Shown here in pieces: positions 10,881-29,800 of a DNA stretch of 64,000 nucleotides. Origin of the DNA: Dioscorea cayenensis subsp. rotundata (taxonomy: Eukaryota; Streptophyta; Magnoliopsida; Dioscoreales; Dioscoreaceae); the NCBI RefSeq assembly GCF_009730915.1, contig NC_052490.1, positions 32,116,625-32,180,624 of the forward strand, read 5' to 3'. The notes under the pieces were generated by a model. That model ran no database searches. It was not told the origin of the DNA and worked only from the letters and a program-made list of their open reading frames with translations. Position numbers and translations under genes: made by a program. The first letter of the stretch is position 1; each line of letters begins with the position of its first letter.

Positions 10881-13800
10881 ATGGACCCCTCCCCACGCGA
10901 GTTGTTCTTCCGTCTTCTTAGTATGACGGAAAATCATAAAGAGATCCCTGAGGAGGGGGATTTCGTAATAATGAGTGGGACTGAGGGGGTTTCTGAAAAT
11001 AGTGATCTCGGATCCGGGCGGTGGAGGCGGGCGGAGATCCGGCGAGGTAGATCCGATAACGATCGCGAGTTGGAGACTGGGTCCGCCGATGAGAACATGA
11101 AGCGGATCCGAGGAGAGAACCAGAGCTCCGACGACTCCTCGTCGGGAGAGCCGTCGTCGTCGTCGTCTTCGTCGACGTCCCACGTCTCGGCGCCTTCGTC
11201 GGACTCTGAGACTATCGTCGTCTACGGCGACGGTGGACTGACCCGTGCTTCGGTGTCGGTGGTGGGGAGAAGGAGGGAGATGGAGGACGCGGTGACCATG
11301 GCGCCGGGATTTTCCGAGGGATACGATTTCTATGGGGTTTATGATGGTCATGGCGGAGCGAAGGTGGCACGTGTGTGCAGGGACAGGATGCACGTCGTGC
11401 TGACGGAGGAGGTGAGGGTGGGAGCTGAAGACGAGGTGGGGTGGAAGGAGGCGTTGATAGCGAGTTTTGCGAAGGTTGACGGGGAGGTGGTTGAAGCGGT
11501 GTTGAGTCCGAGGGCTGAGGAAAGGACGGTGGGGTCGACGGCGGTGGTGGCCGTGGTGGACCCAAAGCGGATCATGGTGGCCAACTGCGGCGACTCGCGC
11601 GCGGTGCTCTCGCGCGGGGGCGTCGCCGTTCCACTCTCGACTGATCACAAGGTATAAGCCTGGGCACATTCTTTAATCTCGTGATTAAAAATAAAATTTT
11701 TGATTAATTTTTTATCATATTATTAGTGGCTCCATGTGTTTTCCGTGCAATCTGTGGATTTATGGGCTTTGAGATGCTTCTAAGTTCTTTCTAACCATGT
11801 TTTTTTTTTGGGTACTCTTATTCAATGAATGCATCCTATGAAATGTAGTAGTTTTTTGAATTTTTTTCTTGGTTCCTTAGTTTCACGTTTTATCAACTTC
11901 ATCTTCTTCTTAGTGTTGTTTTTATGTGATTTCTTATATTTTTATAGAAACTGTGGGCTTCTGAAGTTATTGTGAGGTTTTACCAGTAATGGCCCTTGCA
12001 TGTGGTTTCTGACAATTAGGAGACATTTTGGGCAGCTTTTGTGTTGATGTCCTAGTTATTATATTGTATGCATTCTGACACATTTGGTTGGAGATCAAAT
12101 CTCATGTTTTGCTCTAATTAATTACAACTTAATTCCATAAGATAATAATTTTATGGTATCACTAAGCATGTGAAGTAAAGGAAACTCTTTGTAGGTTGTG
12201 AGAACCTTGCCATTTGAACCTTGCATCCGAAGAAACCAAGTGTTTTTAGTCTGTGGTTGTTGCCTCTTTTTAAGTTTTAAGTACTACTAAAGTACTACTG
12301 CATAAATCTGTTTATGCTGGAGATTTGAAAGAATTTGCTTATGTAACTACTATTTGTTCCTATCAGTAGGAACATTCCACTGAATTCTTGCCTGATGAAG
12401 TTGATTATAGTCTTGTTTTTAAAATTAAAAAGATATGAATTGAAGATCTGTTGTTTGTAGGTAAGATTGGTACTTGTCCTTTTTTGGTTCTTGATCATGG
12501 GGGATTCTTTTTTTTTACATATTCTAGTGATGGTTAGCAAACTCAAAATTGAGAATGTAGGTGCATGGTTGACATAGTTTTCTTTTTCAAATGATCATCA
12601 GTGTTACAGCTTTTGTTTTGTTTTGGTCATGATTTTCAAGAGATGTGTGCCTTAGATTTCTCAGTATGGTACAGTTTATTTGCAGCCTTCCAAGTGATTT
12701 TTTACTTATCCAGTTTGTTTACCTCCTGTGGTAGTGGTTTTGTAAAAATTAGTCTTATAATAAGGGGCTTGAGACATGGTCAGAGTTCTTTATCCAGTTT
12801 TTTTAAGCTGCTGCTTCAGCTGCCGCATCTCAATGTGCATCGATCGATTAATTCCTCTTATTCTATTGTCATTTTGAAGCTTATCCTGTCTCTCTGTCTG
12901 AGGTTGTTCCTCTTCTATTACCAAATTGCTAAGTCACTCTTACTGTCACTCTGGGTAACTATACATGAGATTTTCACCTCATACAGCTCCTCATTCAATT
13001 CTTTGGAAGTAATTGGATCCTTCCCTTCATTTGAGAATCTCCTTCTTCCCATCCTCAAGAGTAACTAAGACCAATTTAGTCAAGTTTTCGTTCTTCAATT
13101 GAATAGACATTACATGAATATTATTTGACCTTCCGAAGCCATTTTTATTTCAACTCTGGAATATAGTCCATATATCCTTGGATCGTTGGCATTTATTTCT
13201 AATCTTATTCTGACTTGAGATTTATTTACCACATTCTATTACAAATAAAGTTTTGCTTGCTTTATAATGATTTGTTTCATCGAATGCATGACTTATAAAT
13301 GTCTTTTTTCTATAAATCCTATTCTGTCACTTAATTGTTGCAGTGAATAAGGTAATGTCATGTTACTTATACAGTTATACTTAATGCATCTGCACAGCCT
13401 GAGAGGCCAGATGAAATGGAACGAATTGAAGCAGCTGGAGGAAGAGTCATCAACTGGAATGGTTATCGGGTTCTAGGAGTACTAGCCACTTCTCGCTCTA
13501 TAGGTATGCATACTAGAGTATATTTAAAGACTAATATAATGTGACATGTTAAAAGATGAACACAAGTTTTTGACCAACTGGTTTTGCTTAAAGTAGGTTT
13601 CCTCCTTGTTGAAAGAACCTAGAAATTCATTCTGTTTATTTGACTGATTGTTTAGCGTTAATCTTGCAAGTTGGAAGCAGACTCTTCATCTATATAACCT
13701 TCTAATGGTTTTCCTTGACAAAGCTTTGACATAATTTCTTGTTGCCAGATGTCTTGATCTCATAATTTACCATGTAATTCCCCTCTTGATAGAAAGATCA

Positions 13801-14136
13801 TGATCCTGTGCAGGGGATTACTATCTTAAACCATATGTGATATCTGAACCCGAAGTGACAGTGGTCGACCGGACTGAAAAAGACGAGTTCATTATCCTGG
13901 CAACCGATGGACTATGGGACGTCGTATCAAACCAAGTGGCTTGCAAGGTAGCAAGGCAATGCCTCAGTGGGCGAGCAGCTAAGATGTTCCCTGAGGCGGT
14001 GAGGGGCCGTACTGCTGTGGAAGCAGCAACATTGTTGGTTGAGCTTGCAATGTCTCGAGGAAGCAAAGACAACATAAGTGTTGTTGTCATCGAGTTGAAG
14101 AAATTAAAAGGAACCAAGACCTCGCGAGGTTCTTGA
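10881..14136 (+). CDS. clade A protein phosphatase 2C (ABA co-receptor type)
   Basis: Exons are 10,881-11,651, 13,398-13,503 and 13,814-14,136, giving 399 residues. An in-frame ATG at 10,923 would give 385. Residues 50-110 are polar and serine-rich with a run of seven Ser, and look disordered. The PPM catalytic domain follows: RREMED at 131-136, the metal-binding DGHGG at 155-159, GST at 218-220, NCGDSRA at 235-241, DGLWD at 324-328 and SKDN at 376-379. Trp277 in GRVINWNG occupies the place of the clade A tryptophan lock (W300 of ABI1), which inserts into PYR/PYL receptors. Clade A enzymes dephosphorylate SnRK2 kinases and so hold ABA signalling off. The serine/Arg-rich N-terminus and the VISEPEVTV stretch look most like the PP2CA/HAI side of the clade, but I cannot assign an orthologue. 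Before SRSIGD it reads LAT where relatives usually have LAM. Intron 1 is 1,746 bp. Confidence 0.93.
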
Positions 14137-16570
14137 TTGCTTGATGCCGCGCCTCGTCTGTGTGCTTTCGTATTATAGGTATGTTCACGTGTAGCAGCTA
14201 AGTGTTGGTTGTGTTTACTAGAGATTGTGACCACCCGTTCACCAACCAAACTATGCTCTTGCCTCTTATCTTCTTTGTTTCCCAGTTTCTTGGTGTTTGC
14301 AAAGAAGAGATATGTTAATGTTCCTCATGCCATGTTTCAGCTTTGTGTTCTTCTCTACCATGTTATGTGCATCAAATCATGTTTCATCATGCTATGTTTC
14401 ATATTTGTGTTCTCTAGCATGCCATGTGCATCATATTTATCAGTTATGGTTTACAGAGTGGCAACTGACAACCCATTCTTCAATTGGATTAAAGATGGAA
14501 TTCTATTAGAGGAAGCTGGGTGTAAACCAAGAGATCAGAAACATTTCCATTTTTGTGATTGAGATTTTTTTTTTTCTCCCATGGTATTGGTAATTGATAT
14601 TGAGTGGTTGGAAAGCTCATTATTATAAAATGAATTAAGGCCCACTTAGCATTGTCCTGAGTATTGGTCACATGACAAGTGTCAGGCAAGAGATTTTTCA
14701 AAACCAAACGAGATCATTCGTTTGAAATGACCTCTTTGCCTGTGAAAGGGACACTTGCTTTCCCTTTCCGGGGTGGGGGTGGTCACATTCTGGGGTCCAT
14801 TTTGTCTGTCCACGTCAATATGGCTTATTAAAGCAGCGGTGCTTAAGATCCTTTAAGTCTGGGCACGTCATATATTTGTAAAAATAAATAGTTAGAAATA
14901 ATTCATATTTTTATTTATTTATTTATCTTGGCCTTTTTTATTATTATTCCTCTTTCATGTATGTGTGTACATATTGGTGATATAATGGTTGCAAAGATAA
15001 AAAACCCCCCAAAAAAAAAAAACTATTCCTATCTTTTGTTGAACTAATTGAAGGTGAGTAATTTTTAAAAAGTGTATTGATGTAGCAGCGGTATTGAACG
15101 GGGGTAAAAGAGACTTTCCACGTAAAATTCAAGCAATAAATTTGGGAAAACAGACCCTCATACTAATTAGGGTGAGTAACATCCAACCTTTGTAGTTTAG
15201 TCCTGTTTTGCTATTAATTTATGAACTTTTGACTTCCTTTTTTCACCTATATGTTAATTTTGTTGTGGTCCCTATCCTTTCATCTCCATCATCGAATAAG
15301 AAATTATTCTCTCCTTCTCAAATAATGGCTTTTGTACAAAGAAAATTAATTGATTATGTGGGTAGAGATTGGCACGTGGCGGAGATGATGAGTGTTATTC
15401 TTCTCACTCTCTCATTTCGGGTAGAAATTTTTTGTCTCCGCCCTGGTTAAGAAATCATGGAAGGAGGAAGTTCTCACTCCTCACCTGCCTCTCAACACAA
15501 TTTTTTTTAAATTTTTAATAATGTAAGGCATAAATTCATAAATTTAATAGATACCAATTGAGATTAATCTTTGATATTATATCATATTTTTTTTAATGTT
15601 TTAATTTTTTTTATTTTAACACACACATATATATATATATATAATAAAAACATTTTGAGGGCAGAAAATCTCTCCTCACTACAGTGATCAGCCAAATTTA
15701 TTCCACCGTCCCCTCAAGAGAGAATCTAGGATTTCATACCCCATACCCATTATGGGATTACATTTTTCTTTTCTTTGAGAATATTTATTTTATAAAGACT
15801 CTTAAAAAGAAGAAAATAATATACTCTTTTAATAAATATGTATTATAGTAGTATGTAATACATATGTGAGAATTAAAAAAATAAAATTGCTTGGGGACTT
15901 ATCACAATAAAAGTTTTTTAATAAATGTTATTACAATAACTTAGAAAATTACCTGATAGTTATTAAGTATTGACATGTGAGAAAAAAAGCTCGAAAAAAA
16001 AAGTAATAAATACTTTTATATATGACAAAATAATAACTAAAATGATAATGGAAGGTCATGACATGTGGCTTATCCGTCCAAAAAATAATAGAAGTAAATT
16101 TTATGCATTTAAACATGAATTTTATTAATTTTGTCTTCTTTATGATTTTTTTTTTTTGTCCATGAACAAATATTCATTAAAAAATAACTATTCATAGCAC
16201 ACCATTTGAGAGGAAAAAAAAATCCAAATAGGGATACATTCAAATAAGGAAAAAATAAAAATAAAATAAACTAAACATAAAATATAAACTATAAAGATAA
16301 ACAATGAAACTTGAAACAGATGAACTTATAAAGCCAACCTAAAAAGGACCCACTAGTTAATGATAAGTGAGGAGGAATAAACACATACTATTATAACAAA
16401 GACATTTCTAAACCAAAGTTAAAACAAGCGTCACTAAATTGCTGACGTGGACACAACTACTCAAGAAGAGGTCGAATTAGTGGTCCATTTATTGGGTGGA
16501 ATAACAAAAAAAAAAGCCAACTGGGAGTGAAATGGACGGCTGATATAGCTTAGATCAGAGTCCCCGATGA
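14137..16570. other. PP2C 3' region and AT-rich spacer
   Basis: The first few hundred bases are probably the PP2C 3' untranslated region. Beyond about 14,800 the DNA is AT-rich, with A runs and an AC/AT microsatellite at 15,619-15,642. No coding or structural RNA feature is visible. Confidence 0.5.
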
Positions 16571-16583
16571 TCCGATATCACCT

Positions 16584-16591
16584 TATAAATA
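16584..16591 (+). promoter_or_regulatory. TATA box of the spermine synthase gene
   Basis: TATAAATA stands in a short GC-richer patch and is followed about 30 bases later by a CT-rich stretch with TCTTCTCGCTCGCTC, a common form of plant transcription start and leader. No other convincing TATA box lies within the 900 bases before the start codon. Confidence 0.6.
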
Positions 16592-16805
16592 CGCCCAACC
16601 ATTCGGCATCTCTTCTCGCTCGCTCTTTTCATTTCTCTTCTTCTCCGCCGACGTCTCGAGAGAAGAAAAGGAGCGAAAAGCGAGCGCCGAAAAGCTCTCC
16701 ACGATAGAGACCCAAAGCGAAGCAGGAGCATCGTGCGTTGATTCCCATCTTGTGCTTGACGACATCGCTAGATCGCCTTCTTCTCCGCCATTGAAACCAG
16801 CTGAG

Positions 16806-17452
16806 GTTCTCTTCTTTTGGTTTTCACTTGTGCGTCTTTGTAGCTCTTATGAGCTCCTTTTTGTTGGTAATTGACTGTGATCTGGAGATTTGGGTGTTTG
16901 ATTTTCTTGGGGGTTTGGTTTTGTTGGATGGCGTGTTTTGGAAGTGGTTTTTTAGTCCGGTTTTTTTGAAAGATCTAATGCATTTTTTTTTTAAATATGA
17001 TTTTTACTAATTTTTTATAGAGTTTTTTTTAGCTTACGCGGTTTTTTTTGGTTGTTTTTGCTGATTTTTTTTTAATCCAATTAAATTATATGTTCTTTTT
17101 TTTTTCTTTTTTTCTTTGAATCTTCTTGCATTTTTACGTGATTTTGAAGTGATTTGTTAGTGAGACGATGATTTTTGTTCTTACTTCTAGTTTTTTAAAT
17201 TTTTTTAATTTTTTTAGTTCTAAATGTTGGCTGTAACGTTCCTTTTTTTAATTTTTTTATTATTATTTTTTTATTTTTTATTTGTGTGTGTGTGTGTGTG
17301 TGGGTTCCAGGTGTACATATTTGAGATTTTTAGGGTTTGGTTTCTAAGATGTTGTCTGGTTTGTCTATGCTAGAAAATTTATTTTTTTTGTTGGTTTCTG
17401 TGAACTTTTTATAGGGTTTTTTATTTCTGAACTGGTAGATTGAAAACTACAG
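16806..17452 (+). other. probable 5' UTR intron of the spermine synthase gene
   Basis: The composition changes at 16,806 from a mixed, CT-rich leader to very T-rich intron-like DNA, which runs until just before the start codon. A plausible donor is CTGAG/GTTCTC and a plausible acceptor is AACTACAG/AGGC, which leaves GAGGCAACAAAGTC before ATG at 17,466. It contains a TG repeat at 17,283-17,302. A second acceptor, CTGGTAG, lies near 17,437. Leader introns are common in plant housekeeping genes; this one is inferred, with no transcript evidence. Confidence 0.5.
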
Positions 17453-17465
17453 AGGCAACAAAGTC

Positions 17466-22799
<5,334 letters not shown>

Positions 22800-23884
22800 T
22801 TTGCTGTTTAGGACTAGATCTAAAACCCTAGATTGTTTTCTTTCGGGAGGATATCACCTTGTTCAGATGAATTCCTGTCCATAAAAAATCCTTTGGAGGA
22901 TACCACGGAAGTATTGTTACTCTTAATGGCGTAGGAGAAGCTAATACATCATAATCTGAATAAATGTATACTATTGCATATTTTATTTTACTTTTACTGT
23001 ATGTTGTAGTAAATAACACTTGGAACAAATTGTTACTGAATGGCATCCTCCAGGACTTAAGGTTTTTGGCGTCAAAATGAGCAGCTAGATTGTTAAGAAA
23101 GACTGGGAATAGACTAGTCTTGGCAGAGCAAACAGGGGCAGAGCCCATGCACATATAGATCTTGCACACAATTATTGTTCACATTCCCAAAAATATGCTC
23201 TTATTTGAGATTCAAATTTTCACCACTTATTAAAAATTTTAACACGGATCCGAATATTAATAGATCACTTGGTTGTTAGTCTTCAAGACTTAATTGTTGT
23301 TAAGTTGCTTATATTTTGTGAAGCCAATGGTATGTTGCCAGGATGATTTGGTTTTTTTTTCTTTTCTTTTTTTTTCTGTTTTGGGTAAAATAAAGTGGAA
23401 TGATGATTTTATATCCATGCTTAATAAAACACAAAAAGGTACTAGTAATGCGTGATTATCAGTCAATTCACGATTGTACGAGTGGGAAAAGCGTGGTTTT
23501 TAAAACCATTTTTTTTTTTTAAACTCTTTTTTTATATTAAAAACCAGCATCCTCGTAAATAAATAATTAGTTGTTTTAATTTCAGGAACGTGAATCAACT
23601 TGCCAAAAAAAAAAAGAAGATTAAGTAATTGCTTGCGGTAAAAGCGTCCAGATGCTAATGATGAATGCCTGAGATATAATATAGCACAACGCTTCATATG
23701 GAAGCTACTCTGATTGTAAGGCTGATGTTCCAATAAGCTATAATGACAATAAATAATTCCTCTGATGCCAAGTACCAAATAGACAGACATGAATTTTGCA
23801 TATCTACATGTGAGACAGACATGAAATGCTCCGGATAATAGCGGGCTATGCTTGTTTATGAAACACTCGAGCAGCTTCTTCAAC
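22800..23884. other. convergent 3' ends of SPMS and LACS
   Basis: Two genes end towards each other here. The left part is probably the SPMS 3' UTR, with an AATAAATG near 22,961; the right part is the LACS 3' UTR. The reading frames in between are not protein-like. Confidence 0.5.
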
Positions 23885-26800
23885 TCACTTTGTGCTCTTG
23901 TAGAGCTCATCAATGACACTCTAAAAAGGTTTAGCATCATAGTTAACAATTTGAAGATAAGCACATGAAAAACTAGCAAGTAAATAAATAATCTCTAATA
24001 ATACCAAATGGTGTCAAAGCATATATATTTATTATAATTTCTTATCTACCACTAAAACCAACATATTTGTGTTAATATCCCCCCAAGAACTCTACATGCA
24101 AAACAAACTTCATTACTAATGTTTGCAAATATACTAAATGGGGCAATATTTGCAAAAGTCTCAGTTTAATGCTGGGTATATAAGATTATGACTTCAAGAG
24201 CAAATTGGTATCAAAAGGCCAAACTTGAATTGAGGAACTGAAACACCTGAAGAATTACAAGATTAGTGAAGAGGGGAAGATGGTCTGACCTTGTAGTATT
24301 TAAGTAGTTGTGGGCGCTTCTTTTTGTAGGTAGGAGTAAGCAAATCACGGTCCATGTCAAAGGGTACAGGGTCAAGGTGAACAGCTTTTATGAACTCAAA
24401 ACCTTTGAGCTGCAAGAACAAGAATAAGAAAAGAGATGATGTAAATACTCTCTCTATCACAACACCTGCAAACCATCTAAATCAGAGCTCATTCTTGAAT
24501 AAGAATGGTTTAACCTTCTTAGACTTTCCAATCTTAGCAAGCTCCCCAATGAAGTATTCTTTTGCTTTTGGATCCTGGCAAAGAGCTTCAAAATCACCGG
24601 TAACTCCATTGGCTTCAGCCCAACGCTCGAGAGCTTGTTTGTTGGGATTTAAAATAGCAACAAGGAAGGACTCGAAGCTGTTCCCGTAGATCCATATCTG
24701 CAACAATACCAGACATCTCTCTTGAGAGGGCTCATCTCTAAGAAAAGAGTAATTTTTGAGATTTTCTCTAGTGACTTCAACATTAATTGGGAGTTAGTTA
24801 GTAGTTATGAAGAGCATGAATCAGTGGGCCAAGTGTGATATTTTTTTTTTTCAAGGTTTTCAGCTCTTTTGGTATACTTGATCTTAAAATTTCTAATGAA
24901 GAAAGGATAGATACAGGGAAGAAAATAAATATACGTAACTTTTAAAAGATGTAAAGGGGAAATGTGACTGACATAGTAACATCACAAGCTTAGCCAATTA
25001 AATTAGAGAGTAGTAAGTTAAAAGACATACCGAATCGATATCAGGAACAAGCCCATATATGTTCTCTAGATTTTCAACTGCCACATACTCTCCTTGTGAA
25101 AGCTTAAAAATGTTTTTCTTTCGGTCAATTATTTTCAGGCTTCCATTTTGTTGCCATTCACCAACATCACCTGGATCAAGCCATGACAATTTTTTTTATC
25201 AAATAAAAAAAAATCATGAAATTTGTTATATAACATGGGAGATAAGCAACATCTAGTTTCATCCTAAATGACACTATGATGTTTCACTAACCCAGTAAAT
25301 TCAAGCTTATACTTGACCAAGAGTGGATTGACTATGAAATTAAAATAATTATTATAAATAAAATGTCAGATGAGGTGACACAAACCTGTGTGAAACCACC
25401 CATCTATCATAACCTCCTTAGTGAGGTCATCTCTTTTATAGTATCCTGAAAACAAAGTTTTTCCCCGGACGCAGATTTCTCCCCGTGGTACGGCAGCAAG
25501 AGCATCATAACCCATTTCAGGGACAGACTCCAGGCGCACATCAACATTTGGAACTGGAGGGCCCACAGTGCCAAGCATTGATAATTCATTTGGTAGAGAC
25601 ACAAAAGTCCCTGCGCAGGACTCTGTGAGACCTGTAAGCAAACAAAGGAAGTATTTATAACCAACCAAATTATTAACCAGTCTCTATGTTCTGTAATTTG
25701 ATTAGCATATGAGACGGCATAATTTTAGGTGCCCAAATAAAAAAATGTTTGGCCACAAAATTTTGATACATATATACATACAAACATATGTGAACGTGCA
25801 TACAAGGAAGTTGAGACATTCCCAATTTTCATGCAAACATCTTCATCATAGTAGTGACACCATGTCCCAATTTTCCCATTCTAAAGTATTATCCAGTAAA
25901 AACAATCCAAGATATAACTTTTTTTTATTAATTACTCGTCCAGAATTTTCGTAGGAAGCAGATACAGGTGCAACTGATTTTGATGGCTTACATGGAATTT
26001 TAATCATTACATTAAGAGGGGGAAAAAACATTATGGCTAAGCTATATAGGACCGGCTAACTCTAAAGATAGTCTTGTGATTTTTTCTCCCTATTGCTTCC
26101 AAGAGCATCAAAATATTCAATTGAGCAAGTGGGTAATTAGAAAATTACTCATTTCAGTAATAAATGACATATCAATAGATAAGTTATAGTATTATGTTTA
26201 GAGAATTACCATAGCCCTGTAAGACATGAGCACATGTCACCACTCGCAAAAACTCTTCAACATGGGTAGCCAACGGAGCTGCTCCAGACAAGATGAGTCG
26301 TACATTCCCACCTAGCCCTTGTTTTACCTAAATAATTAATTTGAAACTCATTTAATGAGAACATGCGCAAATGTTGCTGGTTGAAAAGAGGGAACCAAAG
26401 CTGCATTTTGATCACTTACCTTGTTAAATACAATCTTATCAACAATCTTAGCTGCTTCTTCATGCTTGGCTCCTTTTGTCATGTTATACAGTTTGCTGCA
26501 AGGTTTACAGCAGACACATTGAATGAGATGAAAGGTTATAACTTTCTCATCCTCTTTTTTTTTTTAAAAAAAAAGGGAAAGCAAACTATTATACTGAATA
26601 AACATCAGAAATCAATTGGTGCACAACAAAAAGTATTTTCAGCAGCAAAGACAAATTTTAAACATCAACTACAAAAAGTTGAAGAAGGAACAATGTAGGA
26701 GATGATTGAAATTTTGATATGTAGTGAATGTGCCAGGTTGTTCATAGGGGTAAATTTTTGACATAAGTTATGATTATAGGAACTTACTATTTGAAACCGA

Positions 26801-29800
26801 GATTAAACAATGTGCTCTTTAGAAGGCCACCTGATGAGATCTTATCTTGCAGACCTGAGAAACAAGTAAAACAGTTCTCAAAATAATAGTATGAAAGAAA
26901 CATCATCAGAAACAATAGCATCTCCAACAAGTTGAAAGAACACCAATATAAAATAAATAAATGGAAGTACGGGCTTTTCTTCACCTGTGAAAATTCGATC
27001 AAGCACACGTGGAACAGCACAGAAGATAGTTGGTTTTAGCTCCCCAATGTCTTCTACCAATAGTTTGACATCCTGAAAGAGGAACCATAATGAACTGTCC
27101 AAGATGGTTCAAAATAGTGTATGTAAATCCTGTTCCTTACCCCACGCCAAAATCCAATTGAAGCTCCACAGAAGATAAACATCTCTTCAATCACCCGATC
27201 AAAAATGTGTGCAAGAGGGAGATATGAAATATAGACATCCTTCTCACTCAACTGCACAAAAAATTATTATGTCAGTAATGTCATATACATGAGATCAATA
27301 ATTAAGTTTAATGCTGATAGTTATTTTCATTTTTTCTTGCTTTCTAACCTCATAATCAACCACTATAATGAAGCATGAGATATGAGAAGTTATGTTTCTC
27401 CAGACAAGTTGGTTTATTTAGTACAGAGATATAGATAGGAATATGTTTTTAATTTGTTTGTGCATGCATCTTAGACATTCTGGGCATGTGGTTTTTTTTT
27501 TATTGATGCTCAAACACTTGGGGGAACCTTGAAAGTACTTGGAGATATTGCCAAGAAGTAATAAGCAATAAAGCAGGAACATGCAGGCCAACCATGATAT
27601 AGAAAAAGGCAAGAAAGCTCTAAATTTCCCAACATATTCAATTAATCCTATAAAGCAATAAAATAATAATTATAATAATAATGTACAACATTAAAAAAAC
27701 AAAATACCTGCTCATTGACACAATCAAGCAAACGAACCACACCAGAAATAAGAGTAGTGATACTTTCATTGGAGATCATCACACCTTTCGGATCACCAGT
27801 TGTTCCACTGGTATACATTATAGTACAGATATCGGTCTTCTGGTTAATTGGAAGATCAAACTGCTGATCATTTCCCTGCAGTTTATACATGAAGTGGAAC
27901 ATTAAAGATATAAAACATTTTTGCCTCAAGGAAAGATCATACAAGCAACGCACAAACAATAGTAAGAAAGATCATACAAGCAATGCACAAACAATAGTAA
28001 GCACAGACTAACCAAATATCTTTTAAACCAAAGTTCCTGATGTGCCAACATACAAGTTATATTTTTCTTCGGAAAAAGTATTTAATAGAGTTTTATATAA
28101 ATAAATATAGCAGAAGTTGTTAAATGGGCCTACCAAGAGCAAAAACTCATCCCAAGAATAAATAGCCAAACCAAACTTCTCGACCTCTTCTTTTTGTTCA
28201 TGAGTGACTTTTCCAAAACTCACAATTGCTGCAAACAGAAAGCATCATGGATAAGGAATATATGGGGCTAATCTGGAATACGAATAACAATATAGCTTAC
28301 TCTTCAAAAATTTTGTGGAATTTGGAAAGGTTTTCAACACCTGATAAAACAAAAGGAAATATTAGAATTATCAAGGAATAATGCATTTTGTTAATCAAGA
28401 TCAACTAGCACAATATTTTGATTAAAAATACAAAAAAAAAGGGATAAATTTACAGAATGCTTAAATACATCATTCAAATATTAAGTTATTTTCATATAAA
28501 TGATATGATGATACAAGAGTGTGTCTTTTGAACAGCTGACAGAAATAATTATTAATTTGCTCAAAAACAGTTTATACTGAAACACAATGGACACTCCAAT
28601 TCAATGACACTTGGCCCTTCAGCAGTACAGACATGCAAAATTATGGCAGGACTATCAATAAGAACCAATAACTTTAGTAGAACGAAAGAAATTATCAGAA
28701 GTTGACAGAAACAATTGATAACCAGAAATCTTCTCTTCATAACCCAAGGAAAACAGGTAATTCATGGAGATGAATTATTTCCTTGGACTCATTTATGTAG
28801 AAACTAATAAAAAGCTCAACATGGATGAAGATAAAACATTGTTCACCTCAACAATCTTCTTTTCTTCCACAAAAGCAACTTCAATTTCGGCATGGCATAT
28901 AATAAATTCCACTGCTCCAGCACCTAAAGGCAGAAACGAAGAAAAAAAAAAAGCGGTGAATAAGAGATGAGCAAGCAGGACAACAGATAGAAGAAAACAT
29001 TGAATGCTTCATACACAAATGCCAACAAAAAAATATTGATGCAAGTAACCAGAGCAATAATAGTGATTTTCATTAGTCAATGAAAAATAAATACCCAATA
29101 TGCACAATAAATGGCTGAATAAGTAATTACATACCAAGGGTATCGTACAACGGAACACAGTAAATTCCATGAGCATTGCAAGCCTGTGAAGATCATAAGG
29201 TATATGTGAAAAAGATGATGAACAGCTCCAAGCGGGCTCTAATGCAAGAGTAGTTTTCCATGACAGCATTTAAATGGAAAATGCAAAATGTTCAAAATCT
29301 TGATGAGATGGAACTTGAAAAAATGAAGCTGAAATTTCAAGGGTACAATCTATCATTTATTCAAGCCATTGACAAATGAGTCTGTGATTAGGAAGTACCT
29401 CCATACTGATGACCCACTCAGGACAATTAGCACCATAAATACCACATCGACCTCCCTAAAAAAAAAAAAACATGACAAACATATTAATGGTGACAATGGC
29501 TACATTGAAATGCTGTGGGCATACCAGTAACTGTAGATAAAATCAATAAATTCCCAACGTTTATAATATCAAATCAAGGCACATCCTCAAGCGGCAAAAG
29601 CTATGCATCTCCCATTAAGCATATAAATTGGTAAAAGCAACTAGTCATATTTTGAAAATAAAAAGACAAAAGTAAAAACGGAATCTGCAATAATTCCTGG
29701 TGCAGGGTAGAGAGATGGGGGTAGGTGGGCAACACTGCCACGTCCACTACGAAAAACATTAAGAAGCAGGGGAAGCAGCTATTTCCAGGATAATTTTTAG

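Noticed and set aside
10540-11669. Several minus-strand frames of 63-264 codons across the PP2C promoter and first exon
   Set aside because: They are shadows of the GC-rich PP2C exon on the other strand, Arg/His/Pro-rich with no domain.
12601-13068. 155-codon plus-strand frame
   Set aside because: It lies wholly within PP2C intron 1, is Leu/Ser/Phe-rich as T-rich introns often translate, and has no recognisable motif.
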